The notes under the pieces were generated by a model. That model searched no databases. It had not been told where the DNA came from and was given only the letters and a program-made list of their open reading frames with translations. A stretch of DNA of 33,369 nucleotides, from contig JALHRC010000008.1 in assembly GCA_022841645.1 (NCBI GenBank), forward strand, positions 11,083 to 44,451. Direction: 5' to 3'. Below, in pieces: positions 24,868 to 33,369 of the stretch. The stretch's first letter is position 1. Each line of letters starts with the position of its first letter. The DNA is from Minisyncoccota bacterium. Its GTDB lineage: Bacteria; Patescibacteriota; Minisyncoccia; Phycocordibacterales; UBA918. Both the position numbers and the translations under genes were made by a program.

Positions 24868-26778
24868 TTATCGCACCATCACTGTTTTTATCTTCGCATC
24901 TTTTAAAAACCTCGTAATGGTTCTTACTTCCTGTCCTCCTTTAGGTACCCTTCCCAAAAATTTCTGTTCATTAGTACGCCGTGAACAATAAGTTATGTAA
25001 AGTTGATGTTTAGCTCGTGTCATAGAAACGTATAAAAGCCGTCGTTCATCGCCCATACTTTCACCGTCATTCCGGCCCGGGATAAATTCATCTTCTGCTC
25101 CTACTATAAAACAAACATCAAAAGTAAGCCCTTTTGCTTGATGCATACTAAGTATACTTACTGCATTTTCTTCAGTTTCTTGTTCAATTTCTTCTGATGA
25201 GGTACTTACTGCACGTAATATATCTTCCAAAGTTTGATCTTCTTGTCCTGTAACAAGGCTTTGAAAATATGAGTTTATTTTGGTTCCCATGTCACCTGAA
25301 TTACAGTAAGCCTGTAAGACCATTTGTAGCTGGTCTGAAAGTAATGGAATTTCCTTCAGTGCACGTAGACGATTCGCAAGAGTGTCAAGATAAGCTTTGA
25401 TTGTTTCGCCACCTCTACTTATCAAATTGGGATTTTTTTGTACCTCTCCCAATACCGAACTTAGACGCGTATTTCTTTCTGCCGCAAGATTCCAAAGGGC
25501 ACTTATTTTTGTTTCCCCTATGTCGTTATTATCTAACTCAAGTAGTGTCCTTAGAGCTAGGTCATCATTGGGATTTGCTAGGATTCTAAGAACTGCTAAA
25601 ACACACCTAAAAGATTTATCGTTTTCTAGTTCACTTTCAAAACTGCTCGACACGCTTATTCCCAATGCCACAAGTCGAGCTTTTATAGGTTCTAGTATTT
25701 TGTTGCTACGAGACAAAATAACAATTTCTTTTGCTGGAGTACCCTCTTTTATTAGTGCATCTATTTTAGCCGCAATCGATTCAGCCTCTTTCTCTTGGTT
25801 TGAAAAGCAAATACGAGTAACAATTCCATTCTCAGCTTGGTCTCTAGGTCTAGTCTTTTTTGGTAAGCGCTGAATGTCCTGACTTGCAACAAACTCAGCC
25901 TGTTGCAATATTTCCTTGTCGCACCTAAAGCAAACTTCTAAATCTAGACGTTCTGCACCGTAGTCTTCCGGGAATCGTCTAATACCTACTGGATCAGCAA
26001 ATCTGAATCCATATATGCTCTGATCATCATCTCCGACTACAAATAGTTTTGCTTCATCTGTATTACTTGAAAGCGATCTCACTACAGCTAAATCACAGGC
26101 ATTTAAGTCTTGATATTCATCAATAAGCACATATTTATACTCGTGATCAAGTTTGAATTCACCACTTTGTTCTAACGCTCGTTTAAGTCTATACACCAAC
26201 TCTGACCTGAGAGTCTCCCCATAAACTGCCTTATGCTGCTCTAAAGCACCTAAGAACCTAGGATCAGGGAAACTATCTTCCCAACCGCCTTCTTCAGCCT
26301 TTAGTGTTTCCCAGTCAGCTGAAAGTCTTTGAATTAGGTCTTGCACTTTATCGATGCGAGGAAGCTCAAGTATTCGCTTTAAGTCTTCTTGAATAATGTG
26401 ACGCTCCTCCCAATCGTCTGCAACTCGTACTGGCGTAGGAAGTTCTCGTATACTTTGTTTATTATGAAGTATCTGTCGTAATGCAAACGAGTGCAAAGTT
26501 GAAACAGGAGGAGTTGAAAGCCCATGAGGATCTAATGCCTCTTTCAGCTTTTCCCTTAACTGTGCCGCGGCCAATCGTGTGAAAGTTAGAGCAATAATGT
26601 CAGAGGGCGCTATCCCTTCCTTAAGTACTAGCCACAACACCTTTCGAGTAAGTACATGTGTTTTACCGGTACCGGGGCCTGCCAGCAATCTAGCGTGTCC
26701 TCCTACATACTGAATAGCAAGCTTTTGATCAGGAGCCACCCCTTTTAAAATTTCATTTTCAATCTGATCTGCTGTCAT
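24868..26778 (-). CDS. UvrD/PcrA-family SF1 ATP-dependent DNA helicase
   Basis: 'ARLLAGPGTGKTHVLTRKVLWL' Walker A, 'VLIDEYQDLN', 'VVGDDDQSIYGFRFADP', 'LSMHQAKGLTFDVCFIVGAED'. Confidence 0.95.
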   Translation of the reverse strand: MTADQIENEILKGVAPDQKLAIQYVGGHARLLAGPGTGKTHVLTRKVLWLVLKEGIAPSDIIALTFTRLAAAQLREKLKEALDPHGLSTPPVSTLHSFALRQILHNKQSIRELPTPVRVADDWEERHIIQEDLKRILELPRIDKVQDLIQRLSADWETLKAEEGGWEDSFPDPRFLGALEQHKAVYGETLRSELVYRLKRALEQSGEFKLDHEYKYVLIDEYQDLNACDLAVVRSLSSNTDEAKLFVVGDDDQSIYGFRFADPVGIRRFPEDYGAERLDLEVCFRCDKEILQQAEFVASQDIQRLPKKTRPRDQAENGIVTRICFSNQEKEAESIAAKIDALIKEGTPAKEIVILSRSNKILEPIKARLVALGISVSSSFESELENDKSFRCVLAVLRILANPNDDLALRTLLELDNNDIGETKISALWNLAAERNTRLSSVLGEVQKNPNLISRGGETIKAYLDTLANRLRALKEIPLLSDQLQMVLQAYCNSGDMGTKINSYFQSLVTGQEDQTLEDILRAVSTSSEEIEQETEENAVSILSMHQAKGLTFDVCFIVGAEDEFIPGRNDGESMGDERRLLYVSMTRAKHQLYITYCSRRTNEQKFLGRVPKGGQEVRTITRFLKDAKIKTVMVR

Positions 26779-27151
26779 TTAACAATCGTACCAGAAATAA
26801 AGCTTAGTCCCAAACTGTTGTAAAATACCTATTTTAGACTGAGGGTAACTGATTTACATACCCCTATATGGCCACACGTTCGCCCACGTTCGCATGAAAT
26901 TGCTAAGTTGGTATATTCCACGTTACACAAGAAGATGTCGCCAGCACAAGGAATAGTCTAGAATCTAGTCTAAAAATATCGAAAAGCACTCCGTAAATTA
27001 GATCAAAACTGTCAAAATTCTAACTACCAAAAGTTAATACAGGGCTTAAATCCTAGACATTATTAAAATAATTTTTTGACATAGTACAAGCTAATTTATG
27101 GAGTCCGCCTAACCTACCCTTTAGTTCTAATATCAGGAGGTAATTAGCTGC

Positions 27152-27202
27152 ATGTGGGTGCTAGCTCCCTTAGTGAGCGGCCAAAATAATCCCATTGTTT
27201 AA
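27152..27202 (+). CDS. Very short ORF MWVLAPLVSGQNNPIV
   Basis: AGGAGG at 27135-27140, 11 nt before ATG; may be a gene remnant cut by the adjacent element. Confidence 0.3.
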   Translation: MWVLAPLVSGQNNPIV

Positions 27203-28620
27203 GCTCTGCCAACAATTCGTTCCAACTGTGTCCCACTTGGGTCACAAACAGACAAAAGTTTACTTTCAAAAGGCTTCATGCCAGTTGTAAGCTTAAATTT
27301 CAACGTATCTTCAGTCATATAGAGTTCGGAAAAGATAATCCGTGCTATTTTCTCTCGTTCAGGTGTTTTTGCATGTTCGTAATACCCTGTAATGTTTTTT
27401 AGTAGTTCGGAAAGTGTCACAATGTCTCTCATTGTTTCTAGCATTGCTTCTTCAGATACTACTTCCTCTTTGAGTAAGAGCTGTATCTCATTACTGATGC
27501 GAGTATCCTCCTCGATATAGCCAACAGGTGTGTATGCTCCAGCTTTAAGAAGAGTAAGTTTATTATCACGAAGATATTTTTGCTCCTCACGCAAACGCTT
27601 TTTCTTTTGCTCAATATCACGAAGATTCCTTTGTCGGCCAGCTTCCACCAAAGATAAATCTGTTTGTACTCGATATTCAAACTCCTCAAGTTCCTCAGGT
27701 GTGAAATATAATCGTGATAATAGTTCAGCTACTTTATTCTCAAGAACATCAGTATTGAAACTTGTTACCGAATTAACACAACCAGCCTTACACTTTGAGC
27801 CATAGTAAGTAGCCCCTTTCTTTTCGTAGGGCGTATAGAGTCGCTCACAATGAACACAACGTACTAGCTTCCGGTATGGATGGTCCAGACAGACAGAATA
27901 ATGTTGACTCACTTTCTTCTTTTTTAGCTTCTGTTGGACCGAATTGAATAGCTCTTCAGAAACAAGTGCTGTATGACTTACACTCTTAACGTCAAAACCA
28001 TCTGGACCAATAATGTAGCCCTTATAAAAGGAGTTAGAGAGTATCTTGTGGATGTTGCCGTATGTGACTGGTCGCTCAATCTTAGAAATTTTGTTTTCAC
28101 TGTCATCACTGTCACCAAGTAGCTCATCTTCTGTTCGTCTACGTCTTACCGCTGGCATAACAAACCCAACATCAGAAGCCCAACGAGCTAGTGAGTGTAG
28201 TGTCCACTCACCGGTATCGTATTTCTCAAATAAATCTTTAACTAGTGGCGCACGTACAGGGTCAAAAGGCTTTTCATGCATGTTGCCAGTGTTCAGGTAT
28301 CCTACAGGTGCTTTGTATGTACATACACCTTGCTCACGTAGGTTACGCGTAGTAATGCGAACCTTCTCACTAGTCACACGGGAGTGATGGACCGCAAACA
28401 TTCCATCAATATCCATATGTAATGCACCTGAGCTTGTATCGTCATAGCTCGCATAAACAAACTTAACTTCTACCCCTTGTCGCATCAGTTTGTCCAGCAA
28501 ATTGTTATCTGACTTGTTACGACTTAAACGGTCATAGCTAAGACACACCAGACCTTTAAAATACTTTTGATTCAAATACTGTGTAAGTAGACTGAATTTT
28601 GGTCGAGCAGATTTATATTC
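27199..28620 (-). pseudogene. C-terminal part of a second large serine recombinase, separated from its N-terminal part
   Basis: Reads ...EYKSARPKFSLLTQYLNQKYFKGLVCLSYDRLSRNKSDN... in frame to 27199; lacks the catalytic-serine segment; zinc-ribbon 'RCVHCERLYTPYEKKG'. Confidence 0.85.
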
Positions 28621-28774
28621 CTAAAACTTACCCCGTCTGCTCTGCAGCGGGGAGACGAGAAGCCACAAGGAAAGTTTGAAAACCTTGGTTTTCAATTAAA
28701 CTTACGAGCGAAGCTCCTGACGATACCCCGCCGTAGCGAAGCGGAGGGGACAGCTCTGCTGCGGGGAGTCTTCA
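28621..28774. mobile_element. 154-nt hairpin-rich insert splitting the serine recombinase (MITE-like)
   Basis: Recombinase reading is restored if 28621-28774 is removed (...DDGHIQ|EYKSARPKF...); subterminal hairpins CCCCGtCTGCtctGCAGCGGGG and CCCCgCCGtagcgaaGCGGaGGGG. Confidence 0.65.
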
Positions 28775-29053
28775 TTGAATATGACCATCATCAGTAATAT
28801 TTAGGTCAATACTGTCTTTAAACCCTGAGTGTTTTTCTGAAATGACACCATCCTGACAGAAATTCTTAATTGAAATATTAGCGACTTTTAACCGCTCGCG
28901 GTTAGCAAACTTTTGAGTCTCTCGAGCTTGATAAGACAACGAGTTTTTCTGATTATTGTCTTCATCAGTACTCTTTCTAGTATAAATAAGAAAACAATCA
29001 GCGTATGTACCACGCATGATTGATTCATGTAGTTTTTTATCATTCACTGGCAT
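28772..29053 (-). pseudogene. N-terminal catalytic fragment of the second serine recombinase
   Basis: 'YADCFLIYTRKSTDEDNNQKNSLSYQARE' resolvase motif; stops at the insert boundary. Confidence 0.85.
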
Positions 29054-29222
29054 GTCCTTTTGTAATAATACCATCCTTAATAGTGTAGCCCTCACTTATC
29101 AGTCGATTATGTATCCCCTCAAGTACACTCCCAAGCTCACGGATACTTTCAATTGTCGCAGGAGTAAAAAGCCAATCTCTGTTGGTTTTAACATTACTGT
29201 CTGTAACCTGAGATTGGCTCAT
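29040..29222 (-). CDS. Small protein translationally coupled to the recombinase
   Basis: 60 aa; its 3' end overlaps the recombinase ATG (29053) by 14 nt. Confidence 0.5.
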   Translation of the reverse strand: MSQSQVTDSNVKTNRDWLFTPATIESIRELGSVLEGIHNRLISEGYTIKDGIITKGHASE

Positions 29223-29248
29223 ACTCTCCTACGTTCGATTAAGAAGCC

Positions 29249-30814
29249 CTAGAACGTCTCACTATCGGCATCTGTTGCCGATTTGAGTGTACTAGCACTA
29301 AGGATACGAATAAGACGCTCTGAGCCACTGCGTTGTAAGAAGTCTATAGTGATACCTACGGCACTAAGACTATTCTCAAGCTCTCGCAGTTTCTTACCAA
29401 GACTAGCCGGATTTGTCGCCACTGTTTCATTCCACTCAGTGTCATTATCGGTGCGAGAATCCTTCAGTCCTTTAAGTAAATCCGTTATGGTCCCCTCAAA
29501 GTCATTGTTGCGGTCAAGGTAGTTCAACAACGCACGACCTGCACTAGAGCTATATATCGCATCAAAGGCGCGATTCTTGGTAGCTCTTTCAAGTGCCTGT
29601 TCGAAGTTTGTAGCCCCGTAACCAAGAGCCTGAGCGCAAGCGGCTCCCCACAGTGCGAAGTCATTCATACGAAACGAACTTCGTTGAGGTAGCTGGTCCT
29701 TAATTTTGATAGCTGAAACTAGCGTATCGAACAATGCACCAAGTAATTTCGGTTTAATAAGTTCAAATTCAGAAGCGATATCAGACCCGCTACGAACATC
29801 ATTAGATGGAACCGTTTCAGTCTTAAAAAGCATAATCCGACTCATCAAGTCACTCTTTGTAGCCTCGACGTTTACCCCTGTTATGTAAGTGGGATTCTTA
29901 ATCTTCAGTACAGTGAGTGCCGTATCTGTATACAGGGTACGTCGAGCATCCTCACCGCCTGTCGCTACCATACAGAGAACGTCAGACAGTTCATTATCAA
30001 TCTTACTGAGGTTGTCATTAGCAAACAGCCATGTTTGATTCAGAAGAGTCAACAAACTATCGACCTTACGAACAGGTAACGAGACACCTCCTGATGCTGG
30101 GTCAATCAGGTCTTTGACCATCCGTAACAGGGTGGTCTTGGCAGAACCGGCTGGTCCGAAGATGTATGTAATCGCTTGGTCAATATCTTGGATGAGACGG
30201 ACCGATAGCGTACTGATAAACAACATCTGTTCGTCTGGATTTTTAATGTTTATGAGATTAAGAAAATCTCGAAGATTGCCGCCACGCTCTGGGCTTACTT
30301 GTGGCTTACCGCAACCTTCTTTGAAAAGAAACGGCACTGACTTACTGCTTACAATGGTCCAGCCTTCACCAGTCATTTCAACTACTTCTCCTAGGTCGTT
30401 TTGTAGGTTGTAATAGAACGAACCATTTTTATGGGCTACACGGTGATACAGGTCATGCTGTAGCCCCTCATAGGTAGCTTTAGTAGCTAGAGTACCGGCT
30501 ATTTCCCGTATCTGAGCATCACTCACAATCTCTTTAGATTGCATATAGAGCTTATGTCGTAAGTGACCTGAAAACTCGTTACTGTTTATCGGTAAATTTA
30601 CCGACTTATTGCCCACATTGATGTGAGCAAACGGAGTGTTGTGCTGGTCCTTAAACAGAACCATGTCACCACCAGACAATATCTGATTGAGTAACTTACT
30701 TGCTTTAGATTTGTTGCCGTTATCTTGGCTCGCCTCTGTTTTTTCTGGTAAAGTGTTAGTGTTAGTTTCGGCATCAGTATTATCTACTGGTGCCGTATTG
30801 TTTGTTTCTAACAT
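29249..30814 (-). CDS. P-loop ATPase, primase-helicase/D5-like, mobile-element replication type
   Basis: 'YIFGPAGSAKTTLLRMVKDLID' Walker A, 'TWLFANDNLSKIDNELSDVLCMVATGGEDARRTLYTD'. Confidence 0.7.
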   Translation of the reverse strand: MLETNNTAPVDNTDAETNTNTLPEKTEASQDNGNKSKASKLLNQILSGGDMVLFKDQHNTPFAHINVGNKSVNLPINSNEFSGHLRHKLYMQSKEIVSDAQIREIAGTLATKATYEGLQHDLYHRVAHKNGSFYYNLQNDLGEVVEMTGEGWTIVSSKSVPFLFKEGCGKPQVSPERGGNLRDFLNLINIKNPDEQMLFISTLSVRLIQDIDQAITYIFGPAGSAKTTLLRMVKDLIDPASGGVSLPVRKVDSLLTLLNQTWLFANDNLSKIDNELSDVLCMVATGGEDARRTLYTDTALTVLKIKNPTYITGVNVEATKSDLMSRIMLFKTETVPSNDVRSGSDIASEFELIKPKLLGALFDTLVSAIKIKDQLPQRSSFRMNDFALWGAACAQALGYGATNFEQALERATKNRAFDAIYSSSAGRALLNYLDRNNDFEGTITDLLKGLKDSRTDNDTEWNETVATNPASLGKKLRELENSLSAVGITIDFLQRSGSERLIRILSASTLKSATDADSETF

Positions 30815-30897
30815 ACTGTCAAAATAGTTATTTAATAAAGAGCATCGTTGTGATGCTCTCCAATCCTAGCTAAGTTGATGTTGGTCAACGTTGACCA

Positions 30898-32004
30898 CTA
30901 ACGTAAATACTTGTCATTTATCCACAGTGTCTTTTTGCCCTCATAACAAACAAAATCTTTGACCGTTGTAGCCAGTGCAATATTTGTATTTAAGTCTCTT
31001 GAAGCATCGTACACAGCACGATGATTTGTTGTATTAAAATCACCCCAATCATCTGCAATTTCATCCTGTGACCAACGCTTTTCTGGATTCTTCATCATGG
31101 TTGAAAGAAGCATCTTGAATCGGGAACCCTCGTCGCGTGATTTCAGTTCAAAGACTTCACCATTAAAAAATAATTGTCCTGTTTTTGTATCAAGATAAAA
31201 ACTTGTGTCGATTTTCTGTGACTCTACCAGTGACAAAAGTTTATTATGAAATACCGTAAAATTACCTTCATCGAACAAGTTCAATAGCGTTAAATGACTA
31301 GAGTAGTGTTGTCCCGAGAATTCTTCGGTAGACACAAGGAGTTTAAAATAGTACTCAGTAAAATCTGTAGGCGTGTAATTGAAAGAACATGTATGTGTCT
31401 TACTTGCGCAATACTCACTAAACATAGCGGACCAGACTAAGACCGATGCCTGTAGCCCAACATGATTTGACTCAATACAGCTTCGTCTAATCTTATAAAA
31501 GTAATTTGTTAGGTCGCTATCATTTAAGACAAAGTCTCCAGTAGGTTGCCATTGGTGGTCAATACGTTCCGAAAGGAAGGCTGAGAACAGTTTCTTACTA
31601 CTAGTATCTTGCTTGTACAGAGTAATTGCGTATTGATGTAGCCACCCCAGAGCAAGCTCTGCTTTGAGTAATTTATTTAATCCGGCAACATCATGTAACC
31701 CGTCAATAAATTCTTGAAAATCCTTTGTGTTGCTGAAATGTTTTTCTGCTTCTATCTTTTTACTTTTACTCGCCTCTTTGTAGGTTTTAATAAGCATCTC
31801 GACAATCTCCTTAGAAACATCCTCATCAAAAACATTGTAACTGAAATCGTGAGCGGTATCGTAAATGTATTGTTGTAGCTTTTCTGAAGAACGTACGATT
31901 TTAAAATAAGCGTATAGCGCGTTTAAAAACGACCCTCCACCTAGCTGATAATTGGATTTTACAGCTTCATATGCATTTATCAGATTTGCTGTCATTCCTG
32001 TCAT
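30898..32004 (-). CDS. Hypothetical protein with a C-terminal winged-helix-like segment
   Basis: 368-aa ORF; C-term 'FKMLLSTMMKNPEKRWSQDEIADDWGDFNTTNHRAVYDASRDLNTNIA' resembles a wHTH. Confidence 0.6.
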   Translation of the reverse strand: MTGMTANLINAYEAVKSNYQLGGGSFLNALYAYFKIVRSSEKLQQYIYDTAHDFSYNVFDEDVSKEIVEMLIKTYKEASKSKKIEAEKHFSNTKDFQEFIDGLHDVAGLNKLLKAELALGWLHQYAITLYKQDTSSKKLFSAFLSERIDHQWQPTGDFVLNDSDLTNYFYKIRRSCIESNHVGLQASVLVWSAMFSEYCASKTHTCSFNYTPTDFTEYYFKLLVSTEEFSGQHYSSHLTLLNLFDEGNFTVFHNKLLSLVESQKIDTSFYLDTKTGQLFFNGEVFELKSRDEGSRFKMLLSTMMKNPEKRWSQDEIADDWGDFNTTNHRAVYDASRDLNTNIALATTVKDFVCYEGKKTLWINDKYLR

Positions 32005-32110
32005 TATAGCCCTATTTTTCTTGTATTACACCAGACAGACTGCTATCATGTCGAGACAACAAAGCCACCTAACCCGCTGTCGCAAGATACCGGCATGGTG
32101 CGAATAAATA

Positions 32111-32216
32111 AGCCCCGTCAGAGCTAAAGAACCCATCATATGGGGTTAGCTCTGACGGGCCGCATCGGGAAACCGGTGTGGTGGCCGAAAGGCCACACCC
32201 ATGTGGTGGGCTTTTT
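32111..32216 (+). promoter_or_regulatory. Structured 5' leader with terminator-like 3' end
   Basis: 14-bp stem CCCGTCAGAGCTAA (32114-27) / TTAGCTCTGACGGG (32146-59), GGCC-GAAA-GGCC hairpin, then GTGGTGGGCTTTTTG. Confidence 0.6.
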
Positions 32217-32229
32217 GTATATAAAAATT

Positions 32230-32865
32230 ATGAAACATATTCTATTGTTTGCGCTTCTTTTCACACCAACCTTTTTTGTTGGTGCAACCTCGTACAACTA
32301 TTTACCTAATGATGTGTACATAAAACAGCAAGAGGAAAAATCTGCTCTTGAGTACAGAATAAGCCAGCTTGAGGCCAGTATGAATGGCAGCCTTTCAAGT
32401 TCACTCAGAAATGTTGAATATCGTATTGATGAGCTAGAGCGTGAAATGGCGACTGAGATTAACTACATTACTGGTGTATATGGTGGTTATGGTATCGCTA
32501 ATCAACTACCATCAAAAATCAGTGAAGTTGAAGCTAAGTATGAAGGCCAAATTTCTAATCTTGAGGATGAACGAGACGAATTAAAAAAACTAATGAAAGA
32601 CGAAACGAGCGCACAAACTGAAATTAAGAGACTGGAAGCTGAACTTAAAGCACTAAATGAAAAGGTCCTTTCAACGCCTGAAACAGAGGTACAAAAACCC
32701 TCTGCACAGTCTATGTTTGAATACATTGATTCACTACCCCTGTCAGAGGCATCCACAGTCTACAGTGACCTGAAAATGTGGGACCCTGAGATGTATAGTG
32801 AGGTCCAATATTTAATCGAACAATTCCTCACCGCTTGCGGTGGGGTACCACACCACATACACTAG
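32230..32865 (+). CDS. Secreted coiled-coil protein; C-terminal codons derived from the inserted IS end
   Basis: Signal peptide MKHILLFALLFTPTFFVGA; coiled-coil body; end TACGGVPHHIH is read from the IS hairpin. ATG 32230 preferred over 32140. Confidence 0.65.
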   Translation: MKHILLFALLFTPTFFVGATSYNYLPNDVYIKQQEEKSALEYRISQLEASMNGSLSSSLRNVEYRIDELEREMATEINYITGVYGGYGIANQLPSKISEVEAKYEGQISNLEDERDELKKLMKDETSAQTEIKRLEAELKALNEKVLSTPETEVQKPSAQSMFEYIDSLPLSEASTVYSDLKMWDPEMYSEVQYLIEQFLTACGGVPHHIH

Positions 32866-33360
32866 ATAAATGGTCGACCACATAGTCAAACGACACAATA
32901 AAAGTCTCCTTATCTTCCACCTAGTCTGTCCAGTCAAATTCCGCAGAAAAGTCTTCACTGAAGCCTCCTCACAAACGCTGAAAGAAATTTGTTTGGAACT
33001 AGGTATCCGTTACGAGTATCGCTTCTTAGAGATCGGTATTGATCAAGATCATGTCCATTTTCTCATTCAAACAGTTCCTAACACATTGATTTCAGGGATG
33101 GTGAACACCATAAAAAGTATCACTGGGAGGCTTATCTTTGCCAAACATCCAGAGGTGAAGGAATTTCTGTGGAAGAAAAAGTTCTGGACAGACGGATACT
33201 ACATAAATACCGTGGGCCGCTATGGAGATCTCACAATGATTGAGAATTATGTTAAGAAACAAGGCGCCAAGGAGTATACACAAATCCATCAAGACCACCC
33301 CACGCTGTTTACCTAAAACAATCGAACGAAGTCACTGATACCTCACCGCTTGCGGTGGGG
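32826..33360 (+). mobile_element. IS200-type insertion sequence bounded by identical REP-like hairpins
   Basis: CCTCACCGC-TT-GCGGTGGGG at 32826-32845 and at 33341-33360, flanking a Y1 transposase ORF. Confidence 0.85.
32870..33316 (+). CDS. tnpA: IS200-like Y1 (HUH) transposase
   Basis: 'FHLVCPVKFRRKVF', HUH motif 'DHVHFLI', 'KFWTDGYYINTVG', 'IENYVKKQ' with candidate catalytic Tyr. Confidence 0.92.
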   Translation: MVDHIVKRHNKSLLIFHLVCPVKFRRKVFTEASSQTLKEICLELGIRYEYRFLEIGIDQDHVHFLIQTVPNTLISGMVNTIKSITGRLIFAKHPEVKEFLWKKKFWTDGYYINTVGRYGDLTMIENYVKKQGAKEYTQIHQDHPTLFT

Positions 33361-33369
33361 TGGTTCATT

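Noticed and set aside
28772-29095. ORF start at 29095 (MRATLLRMVLLQKDMPVND...)
   Set aside because: The first residues overlap the upstream small ORF; ATG at 29053 (MPVNDKK) gives standard translational coupling and the usual recombinase N-terminus.
1-33369. CRISPR array or cas genes
   Set aside because: No regularly spaced identical repeats and no Cas-like ORFs. The only regular arrays are the 159-bp coding repeat and the 10-bp MraZ repeats.

Overview
The window reads as a bacterial chromosomal fragment. The compact gene set, the minimal cell-wall operons and the style of the recombinases suggest a Candidate Phyla Radiation (Parcubacteria-like) genome, but that is inference. About 0.5-21.2 kb is a mostly co-oriented core: holB-like, frr, rseP, proS, mreB-mreC-(mreD-like)-PBP2, greA, lysS, then a dcw cluster (mraZ-rsmH-ftsL-like-ftsI-murF) ended by a perfect 19-bp terminator. 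From about 21.2 kb to the end the sequence is accessory: a tRNA-Glu(CTC) preceded by a ~390-bp structured pseudo-duplicate of itself; a large serine recombinase whose last codons are the antisense of that tRNA; two regions of interleaved (pseudoknot-type) inverted repeats; an SF1 helicase; a second large serine recombinase split by a 154-nt hairpin-rich insert; an ATPase and a winged-helix-like protein; and an IS200-type transposase flanked by identical REP-like hairpins. The best candidates for undescribed biology are the chimeric tRNA-Glu/structured RNA locus (21858-22323), the interleaved inverted-repeat RNAs (24038-24110 and 24325-24428), the 154-nt insert splitting the recombinase, a perfect 18-bp palindrome inside rseP, and a 40-nt perfect palindrome at 15246. 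Assignments come from reading the translated proteins and from manual inspection; no database search was run.
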